21,557 bases of DNA from positions 1 to 21,557 of the forward strand of contig JAJDTN010000121.1 of assembly GCA_022827165.1 (NCBI GenBank), given 5' to 3'. This stretch comes from Candidatus Latescibacterota bacterium. Lineage in GTDB: Bacteria; Latescibacterota; UBA2968; UBA8231. A model generated the notes under the pieces. It saw only the letters and a program-made list of their open reading frames with translations. It did no database searches and was not told the DNA's origin. Below, piece after piece: positions 7,839 to 13,725 of this stretch. A program made the position numbers and the translations under genes. Position 1 is the first letter of the stretch; every line of letters begins with the position of its first letter.

Positions 7839-9062
7839 TCACTGCGCCCAGAAGCCGGAGACCTCGCCGCCGCGCTCGGCCATCCGCCGGAAGGCGAGGA
7901 GATTGCGCATCAGGTGGCGGGGGTGGTGGTAGATGTCGGCGCGGGACGTGCCGGAGGTGAAGGTCACCTTGCGGTCGCCGCCCCGGGTGAAGGTCCGGTA
8001 GCCGTGGGGCCCCAGGTAGAACCGGTCCTGCACGTACTCGTAGGTCCGCGCGAACCACTCCCGGGGCCATTCCAGCTCCGTGTGCTCCATCAGGATGGCG
8101 TTGCCGATCAGGACCTCCTCCTGGAGCCACAGGACCTTGTCGAAGGTGTAGCTGCCGTGGATCTCCAGGGCGCGGAAGAACCCGTCGTAGACGTCGTCCC
8201 AGGCCACCTCCATGTGCCGGCGGAAGCGCTCGGCGGCCAGATCGAAGAGCGCCTTGTCTCGGCGCCGCATGGCCTCGGGCATCACCATCCACAGGGTCTC
8301 GATGGCGTGGCCGAGGTAGATGAAGTCCTCGTTGTCGTCGTCGGGGCGCTCGTAGTCGTGGTTGAGGGCCTCGTTGGTGAGCTGGTACTCGGGGTTCCAG
8401 AAGCGGTTGACGATGCCGTCGAGGATGCGGTCCGCCAGGGCCTCCAGTTTCGGGTCGGAGTGCTGGCTGAGGATCTGCGACAGGATCAGGATGGCGATCA
8501 TGTGGCTGCCCAGGGTGCGCATCCCCGGGTAGGAGAGGGGGATGTACCCCTGCGTCGTGTCGATCTCCGGGTCGTCCCAGCGCTCCATGGCCCGCCAGAG
8601 GCTGTCGACGGCCAGGTCCATCGATTCCTGGTCGCCGGTGGCCCGGGCGTACTCCTGCAACCCCTCGGAGACGAACATGGCGGTGTAGCCCCGGGCCTCG
8701 GCAGGACCGGTGACGTTGCCCTCGCGGTCCAGGCCCGTCACCCAGTTGCCGTCTTCGTCCCGCCCGTGGCGCAGGAGGAAGTCGCGGGTCTTGCGCGCCA
8801 CTTCGAGGTGCTCCTCCCCGCCGAAGTGGTTGTACAGGTAGGAGTAGGTCCACAGGCCGCGGCCCTGGTACCACATGTACTTGGAGTCGTCCCGCAGGTT
8901 GCCGTCGAGGTCCCTGCTGCACAGGAATCCACCGAGCTCGTGGTCGACCCCGTGGCGGTCCCACAGGGGCAGGAATTCCTCGAAGAGCTGGCGGTGATAG
9001 CGGTCCCGCAGATCGGCCAGGCTCCTGGCGGCGATCGGCGTCCTTGCCGTCGGTTCCTTCAT
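7839..9062 (-). CDS. AGE-family sugar 2-epimerase-like protein, cytoplasmic paralog
   Basis: Predicted epimerase/isomerase of 407 residues acting on a free sugar in the cytoplasm. The ATG at 9062 has AGGAGG at 9078-9073 (10 nt spacer). The N-terminus MKEPTARTPIAARSL has no hydrophobic core, so no export signal. It is collinear with the exported copy at 4436-5779, sharing long near-identical stretches such as NEALNHDYERPDDDNED, EVAWDDVY, FDKVLWLQEEVLIG, GGDRKVTF and YHHPRHL. The family residues are present: R68 (YQGRG), the YLGHAIET histidine and the C-terminal histidine pair. It is the first gene of a likely two-gene operon with the membrane protein ending at 5825. Which epimer pair it handles cannot be told; the HAIET form is closer to what I recall of cellobiose 2-epimerase than to renin-binding-protein types. 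Confidence 0.88.
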   Translation of the reverse strand: MKEPTARTPIAARSLADLRDRYHRQLFEEFLPLWDRHGVDHELGGFLCSRDLDGNLRDDSKYMWYQGRGLWTYSYLYNHFGGEEHLEVARKTRDFLLRHGRDEDGNWVTGLDREGNVTGPAEARGYTAMFVSEGLQEYARATGDQESMDLAVDSLWRAMERWDDPEIDTTQGYIPLSYPGMRTLGSHMIAILILSQILSQHSDPKLEALADRILDGIVNRFWNPEYQLTNEALNHDYERPDDDNEDFIYLGHAIETLWMVMPEAMRRRDKALFDLAAERFRRHMEVAWDDVYDGFFRALEIHGSYTFDKVLWLQEEVLIGNAILMEHTELEWPREWFARTYEYVQDRFYLGPHGYRTFTRGGDRKVTFTSGTSRADIYHHPRHLMRNLLAFRRMAERGGEVSGFWAQ

Positions 9063-9089
9063 GTCGGGGTTGCCTCCTGGTCGTGAGGA

Positions 9090-9095
9090 ATTATA
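9090..9095 (-). promoter_or_regulatory. Perfect -10 hexamer (TATAAT) for the AGE/transporter operon
   Basis: On the minus strand TATAAT occupies 9095-9090, 12 nt before the AGGAGG at 9078-9073. Transcription would start near 9083, with a leader of about 21 nt. No good -35 hexamer is visible at 16-18 nt spacing (the sequence there is AAGCGG-like), so an activator may be needed or the match may be fortuitous. Confidence 0.45.
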
Positions 9096-9312
9096 GGCCG
9101 CCCGGACCGCCGCCGCTTCGTGTGGTGGGCCGTCGTCGCTCCGTCCCGGCGTTCCTCCACAGGCTCGCCGCCGGGCACGGGGGCGCCGCGGCCTCCAGCC
9201 GCGTACCACTCACCCGCCAGGTCCCGGCGTCGATCCGAGCCGCAACTCGGAGAATCAGTTGTGAATGATCGTCCGGGTGGTGGGCTGCCGCCCGATGCCT
9301 CCAAAAAACCGC

Positions 9313-9341
9313 TTGGAGACCTCCCTTGCCGGCCCTATATT
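9313..9341 (+). promoter_or_regulatory. Probable promoter of the secreted propeller-like protein gene
   Basis: TTGGAG (9313-9318) and TATATT (9336-9341; 5/6 to the -10 consensus) are separated by 17 nt. An A6 tract at 9303-9308 sits just upstream of the -35 like an UP element, notable in such GC-rich DNA. Start near 9348 would give a leader of about 69 nt with GGGAG at 9405-9409. The TAnnTTG-like -10 could also be read in a Bacteroidetes-style promoter. Confidence 0.5.
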
Positions 9342-9416
9342 GCTCCAGTCCCACCGGACCGGTGAGGCGGATTCGTCATCGACCGTTCAACTCAAACACT
9401 GCACGGGAGCAAGCCC

Positions 9417-11333
9417 ATGAGAGCAGCACGATTCCTTTTCCTGGCCGGAGCCCTGGTGGCGCTCACCGCCGGCATGGCGGCCGCCCAGGGAGCCATCGGC
9501 GGCGAGGAGAACGAGATCACCGAGAGCCGCATGCCCACGGTGCTGACCGTAGAGGTCGAGGACATGACCGTCAGCAGCTTCCCCGTGGACATCCCCTTCA
9601 CCACCAGCGGCTCGGCGGCCACGGTCTACCTGGCCGTGTACACCAATCTCTCCGACGCCCAGCTGCCGGGGCGCACCACCGAGGGCGAGTTGAACTGGCA
9701 CACCTACCAGGAGATCGACTACGCCCTGTACGTGTCGCCCGGCTCGCGGTTCGAGCCCGGCTCGCACACGATCACCTGGGACGGCAACGACATGGGCGGC
9801 AACGGCGTCGATCCGTCCGGCAGCTACCGCTTCTTCATCATCGCCCTCGACGACCAGGCGCCGATCAACATGGTGGGCTACACCAACGCCCGCCACACCG
9901 CGGAGTCCTGCCTGGCCCGCGACCAGAACGGCGACCTCTTCATTCTCACGGGCGGCTCCGTGGTCCGGCTGACGGATGGAGGTCCGCGCCACCTGATCCT
10001 CACCAGGGTCGGCACCAACTGGATCGAGACGCCGGGCGCCTGGCAGGCGATCGAGGTCGAGGACGAGTTGATGCCGGTCTTCCACAACGACGACATCGTG
10101 CCTGTCGAGTGGGCCGGCGGCGGCAACGGCAAGCAGTACGGCTCGCTGCCCGGCGACTTCTACGGGGACTCCTTCGGAGCGGTCGCGGGCGACGAAGACG
10201 GCAATGACTACGGGGCGATCAAGTTCAACGTCGACCCGGCCAACGGCCAGGTCACCCTCGACCGCAACTTCGGCGACCAGGGCGACGGCCGCCTGAAGTT
10301 CGAGCCCTTCAGCGACGGCAACCTCATCGTCGGCTCCACGGGCATCGATTCCTGGGACGGCCTCATCTACTACCCGATCTACGACCGGGGCCGCGACGCG
10401 CCCGCCCACTCGAACGTGGGCGTCCAGGATCCGTCTGACGGCAGCGTCGTCGACGTCCTCGACCTGTCCGAGTGGAACGTGGTCGATGTGGGAGCCGGCA
10501 ACCAGTCCTTCAGCCCCCACGACATCTGGGTCGACGGCACCGGCGTCTACGTGGTCGGTTACGCCGCTCCGCTGCACCTCAAGATCACCCTCGACGGCGA
10601 GCTGAAGTGGATCAACAACAACGGCGACGGCTTTGCCGACTCCATCAACCCCGACACCGGCGACTTCGACTACGGCTCCTTCGCCTACACGCCCTGGAAC
10701 ACGGCGGGCTCGGGCAGCAAGGACGGCTGGGGCTTCGCCTACATCCCGCTGCTGGGCAGCACCACCAGCACGGTCGACATCCTCGGCCCGGACGGCACGG
10801 GGATCCTGCACATGGTCGCCACCCACGCTCCCGCCCACTGGCCGCAGTGGGTCGAGTCGATCGAGGAGGACGGTCCCTACGACGGCCTCTACTGGGACAT
10901 CGGCTCGCGGCGCGGCGGCGGCTCCGATCCCTGGGACGTGCCCGACTTCACCGGGTACCCGGCGCGCCAGGCGATCCACTTCCCCTTCGACCTCAAGTCG
11001 GCTGTGATCAACAGCGACACGGCCGTGGAAGAGGTAGCCGGCGCCGGCAGGCCAGGTTCCTACGTCCTCGGGGACGCCTATCCCAACCCCTTCAACCCGG
11101 AGTCGACGATCCGCTTCAGCCTCCCCCGGGAGGAGCACGTGACCCTTCAGGTCTTCAGCCTGGCGGGCCAGCTGGTCAAGACTCTGCACGAGGGCTACGT
11201 GGAGTCCGGCGTCTATGAGAGCGTCTGGGACGGCATGAACGAGGCCGGGGAGAGCGTGGCCAGCGGTGTCTACCTGTACAACCTGCAGGCCGGCTCCTTC
11301 CAGCAGACCAAGAAGCTGACCCTGCTCAAGTAG
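9417..11333 (+). CDS. Secreted beta-propeller-like protein with type IX-style C-terminal sorting domain
   Basis: A 638-residue secreted protein of unknown function. The ATG at 9417 follows GGGAG (7 nt spacer). The signal peptide MRAARFLFLAGALVALTAG...AAAQ is cleaved around residue 24. Residues about 100-142 form a FlgD-type Ig-like module ending in HTITWDGNDMGGNGV...SGSYRF. The middle (about 150-530) has recurrent short beta-type segments (NGDLFILTGG, DGNLIVGSTG, GTGVYVVGY) as in beta-propellers, plus acidic, Asp/Gly-rich loops. Residues 549-638 are a second FlgD-like module: GDAYPNPFNPESTIRFSLP, VFSLAGQLVKTL, WDGMNEAGE, then GVYLYNLQAG and the basic end KKLTLLK. This matches the Por/type IX C-terminal sorting domain pattern, implying export across the outer membrane and surface attachment or release. 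It is apparently monocistronic, with its own promoter and a strong terminator at 11359. The ligand or enzymatic role is unknown; no catalytic motif was recognised. Confidence 0.85.
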   Translation: MRAARFLFLAGALVALTAGMAAAQGAIGGEENEITESRMPTVLTVEVEDMTVSSFPVDIPFTTSGSAATVYLAVYTNLSDAQLPGRTTEGELNWHTYQEIDYALYVSPGSRFEPGSHTITWDGNDMGGNGVDPSGSYRFFIIALDDQAPINMVGYTNARHTAESCLARDQNGDLFILTGGSVVRLTDGGPRHLILTRVGTNWIETPGAWQAIEVEDELMPVFHNDDIVPVEWAGGGNGKQYGSLPGDFYGDSFGAVAGDEDGNDYGAIKFNVDPANGQVTLDRNFGDQGDGRLKFEPFSDGNLIVGSTGIDSWDGLIYYPIYDRGRDAPAHSNVGVQDPSDGSVVDVLDLSEWNVVDVGAGNQSFSPHDIWVDGTGVYVVGYAAPLHLKITLDGELKWINNNGDGFADSINPDTGDFDYGSFAYTPWNTAGSGSKDGWGFAYIPLLGSTTSTVDILGPDGTGILHMVATHAPAHWPQWVESIEEDGPYDGLYWDIGSRRGGGSDPWDVPDFTGYPARQAIHFPFDLKSAVINSDTAVEEVAGAGRPGSYVLGDAYPNPFNPESTIRFSLPREEHVTLQVFSLAGQLVKTLHEGYVESGVYESVWDGMNEAGESVASGVYLYNLQAGSFQQTKKLTLLK

Positions 11334-11358
11334 CGGACAGCGGCAGTATCGGCAGATG

Positions 11359-11403
11359 GACGAGGTGAGCGATCTCTTGCGGGTCGCTCACCTTGTCTGT
11401 TTT
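11359..11403 (+). terminator. Rho-independent terminator after the secreted-protein gene
   Basis: GACGAGGTGAGCGA (11359-11372) pairs with TCGCTCACCTTGTC (11384-11397), a 14-bp stem with one G-U pair and an 11-nt loop, followed by TGTTTT. It begins 25 nt after the stop at 11333. It has no A-tract on the other side, so it acts on the plus strand only. Confidence 0.88.
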
Positions 11404-11412
11404 ACGCCTCTC

Positions 11413-11436
11413 CCCCCGGTCCGGGGGCACGCCCCC
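11413..11436 (+). repeat. Mutually exclusive GC hairpins upstream of the surface-protein operon
   Basis: CCCCCG (11413-11418) can pair with CGGGGG (11422-11427). The same G-run (11423-11427) can instead pair with CCCCC at 11432-11436. The two stems compete for one strand. This lies just after the terminator and about 115 nt before the next start codon. It may simply reflect GC composition; no switch function is claimed. Confidence 0.3.
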
Positions 11437-11535
11437 AGGCCCGGGGTCGGCGCAGGCCCGTCGCGAGGCCACCCGCCCGCACTTCCCATGATCCGTGGGG
11501 CGCGGGGCCGACAGGTGGATCCTCCGCCAGGAAAG

Positions 11536-11544
11536 GGAAGAAGG
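11536..11544 (+). promoter_or_regulatory. Shine-Dalgarno (GGAAGAAGG) selecting a TTG start
   Basis: GGAAGAAGG ends 6 nt before the TTG at 11551. The in-frame ATG at 11356 would place the start codon just before and the coding sequence through the terminator hairpin at 11359-11403, so it can be dismissed. Another in-frame ATG at 11489 has no ribosome-binding site and no signal peptide directly behind it. Confidence 0.6.
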
Positions 11545-11550
11545 CTCTCA

Positions 11551-13695
11551 TTGGGAAGACTCCCGCTGCTCGTGTCGGGTTTGCTGCTTCTCGGCGTCCT
11601 CGCCGGGCCGGCCGCGGCCGAGGTGCTCCGCATCGGCCACTGGCAGCAGACCACCTACTACCGCCACACCTTCAACGCCGATGAGGCGAGGGACGCCCTC
11701 CTGCGAATCACCGCCGTGGGGGAGTACGTCCTCTATCTCAACGGCGCCGAGGTCGCCTCGGACCGCGACTGGGCGACCGCCGAGGCGGTGTCCGTCTCCC
11801 TTGAGCAGGGCGACAACCACATCGCGGCGGCGGTGACCAACCTCCCCGGGGAAGGCGGGGCCGGGATCCTCCTCAGCCTTCAGGGCGGCCCCCTGGTCGC
11901 CCGCAGCACCTTCTCCGACGAGATCACCCCGTGGTACTGGACGGGGGAGGCGCAGGACGGTACGGGCTGGACGACGGCTGACGTGCAGGGCACCTGGAAC
12001 CGTGTGGGCGCCGGGTCGATCGACCGGGTGCGGGTGAGCGAGGCGATCTTCCATCCGGAAGCGGAGGTGGTCGCCGGCTATCCGAACGAGGTGAATCTCG
12101 CCGGCTACCCGGAGGGCCGCATCATCCTGGCCGATCAGCGGGGGCGGAACATCGCCCTCGGGGCCAACGCCAGCGAGGTGGGGGTCACCGACGGGGCCAT
12201 CAGCCTCCCGGTGTGGTCCCTGCCCCAGGGGCTGGGAGCGTTGAACCGCGTCGTCGACATCGCCCTGCCGGACCTGACCCGGATCGACCGGGTCCGGGTG
12301 ATCACCAAGCCCCCCGAGGGCAACGAGACCTACGAGGGCAACTCGCTCCTCGGGTACTCGGTGCAGGTCAGCGAGGACCAGTCCCGCTGGATCGAGATGG
12401 GGGGCATCAACGACATCGAGAATCACGTCTTCACAGAGGTCCGCTTCAATCCGGTCCTGGCGCGCCATGTCCGCGTCCAGGTGACCCAGGCCGAGGTGGG
12501 AGCCGACCCCGCCAAGGTCGCCGAGGTCCAGATCTACGGGGTCGACTTCGTCCCCTCGGGGGCCTACGTCTCACCGCCGCTGGACCTGGGGGACCCGGAA
12601 GCGGTGAAGAACTTCGGCCGCGTCCGCTGGTGGGGGGAGGTGCCTCCCGCCACCTCCCTGGGCCTGCAGTTCAGCACCGGCGACAGCCCGGACACCGAGG
12701 ACGGGAGCTGGAGCGCCTGGAGCGAGGAATTCGCGGACTCGGGTGCGCTGATCCCTTCTCCCGAGCCTCGCCGCTACCTGCGCTACCGCGTGAACCTGCG
12801 CACCGACGACCTCGAGTTCACCCCCGCCCTCGACAGCCTCGAGATCGACTATGACCCGGAGGGCATCGCGGCGCGGAGCGCCACCGCTTCCGTCGTTCCC
12901 AACCAGGCCCCCATGGGGGAGGACGTGGACTTCCTCTTCAGCGTCGGCATGGCCCTGGAAGAGGGAGATGCGCTGGAGCGGATCCGCATCCGCCTTCCCA
13001 GTCTCCCCACCGTGGTGAACTCGATCCAGCTCCTGGGGCAGGAGATCGCCGTGCCGGAGTATCCCACGGGCGAAGGGGGCCTGGACGCGGGCGGGCGGAC
13101 CCTGCGGCTGACCCCCGCCGACGTGCGGGACCTGGACGTCGCCTTCGATCCCCCCCTGACCTCCGCCGACGGCAGCGAGATCTCCTTCGCCGTCTCCGTG
13201 CGCTGCGCCCTCTACACCGACACCCACGAGTTCCGGGCCTCCCTGTTCAGCCCGGGGTCCGACAATCCCCTGAACGTGCTGGAAGAGACGGCTGACGGGG
13301 CCTCCTGGACCGTCGTGGTGAGCGACGTCGTGGCCGGAGATCTGCTGCAGGTCCGGGCCCAGCCGCCGGTGTTCTCGCCCAACGGAGACGGGATCAACGA
13401 CTTCACGATCATCGAGTTCGCCCTCACCAAGGTGACCGAGCCCCGCCAGGTGGACGTCGATCTGTACGATCTGAGAGGGCGCCGGGTCCGGAGGCTGGAA
13501 CCGCCAAGCCTCATCGGCGGCCGCTACCTGCATCCCGGCCTCGGCGCGGCGGAGTCGGCCTTCTCTCCCGGCTTCTGGGACGGGACGGACGACGCCGGCG
13601 ACCTGGTGCCGCCGGGGATCTACCTGTTCTCGGTGCGGGCAGACCTCGACGACGGCGACGAGGCCGTCTCCGGAGTGGTCCATGTGGCCTATTGA
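11551..13695 (+). CDS. Secreted multi-domain surface protein: lectin-like, discoidin-like, gliding-type C-terminal module
   Basis: About 714 residues from the TTG at 11551, chosen for its ribosome-binding site and because it directly gives a clean signal peptide (GRLPLLVSGLLLLGVLAGPAAA, cleaved near residue 23). Residues about 24-115 resemble a jelly-roll segment as in rhamnosidase/galactosidase accessory domains (EYVLYLNGAEV, GDNHIAAAVTN, GAGILLSLQGG). About 195-335 is discoidin (F5/8C)-like: NIALGANASEVGVTDG, RIDRVRVIT, YSVQVSEDQSRWIEMGG, ARHVRVQV and VAEVQIYGVDF. Next is a beta-sandwich of the YVSPPLDLGDP...RYLRYRVNL type. The C-terminus has VFSPNGDGINDFTIIEFAL, VDLYDLRGRRVRRL, WDGTDDAGD and GIYLFSV, a gliding-motility/FlgD-like module that ends HVAY without the basic tail of the 9417 protein. 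It is first in the operon with the three large paralogs (30-nt gap), so it may be their secreted ligand or partner. No enzymatic motif seen. Confidence 0.82.
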   Translation: MGRLPLLVSGLLLLGVLAGPAAAEVLRIGHWQQTTYYRHTFNADEARDALLRITAVGEYVLYLNGAEVASDRDWATAEAVSVSLEQGDNHIAAAVTNLPGEGGAGILLSLQGGPLVARSTFSDEITPWYWTGEAQDGTGWTTADVQGTWNRVGAGSIDRVRVSEAIFHPEAEVVAGYPNEVNLAGYPEGRIILADQRGRNIALGANASEVGVTDGAISLPVWSLPQGLGALNRVVDIALPDLTRIDRVRVITKPPEGNETYEGNSLLGYSVQVSEDQSRWIEMGGINDIENHVFTEVRFNPVLARHVRVQVTQAEVGADPAKVAEVQIYGVDFVPSGAYVSPPLDLGDPEAVKNFGRVRWWGEVPPATSLGLQFSTGDSPDTEDGSWSAWSEEFADSGALIPSPEPRRYLRYRVNLRTDDLEFTPALDSLEIDYDPEGIAARSATASVVPNQAPMGEDVDFLFSVGMALEEGDALERIRIRLPSLPTVVNSIQLLGQEIAVPEYPTGEGGLDAGGRTLRLTPADVRDLDVAFDPPLTSADGSEISFAVSVRCALYTDTHEFRASLFSPGSDNPLNVLEETADGASWTVVVSDVVAGDLLQVRAQPPVFSPNGDGINDFTIIEFALTKVTEPRQVDVDLYDLRGRRVRRLEPPSLIGGRYLHPGLGAAESAFSPGFWDGTDDAGDLVPPGIYLFSVRADLDDGDEAVSGVVHVAY

Positions 13696-13725
13696 GAGAT
13701 CCTCCCACGGAGGCGCCGAGGGCTC

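Larger units (their letters stand above)
9063..9416. other. 354-nt divergent intergenic region
   Basis: Separates the minus-strand AGE operon from the plus-strand secreted-protein gene. It holds a TATAAT for the minus strand near 9095, and an A6 tract plus -35/-10-like hexamers for the plus strand (9303-9341). The central part (about 9100-9300) is GC-rich and shows no convincing gene: the short open frames across it have no ribosome-binding site and no recognisable product. Confidence 0.6.

Noticed and set aside
5963..7960. A 665-codon plus-strand open frame
   Set aside because: Antisense to the polytopic membrane protein. Charged low-complexity translation. The minus strand gives a coherent multi-span membrane protein.
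9063..9416. Small protein genes in the divergent intergenic region
   Set aside because: Several short frames exist on both strands, but they overlap each other, lack ribosome-binding sites and encode R/P/G-rich sequence with no domain.
11356..11550. ATG at 11356 as start of the multi-domain surface protein
   Set aside because: The coding sequence would run through a strong rho-independent terminator (11359-11403). It would add 65 non-conserved P/R/G-rich residues before the signal peptide, and has no ribosome-binding site.
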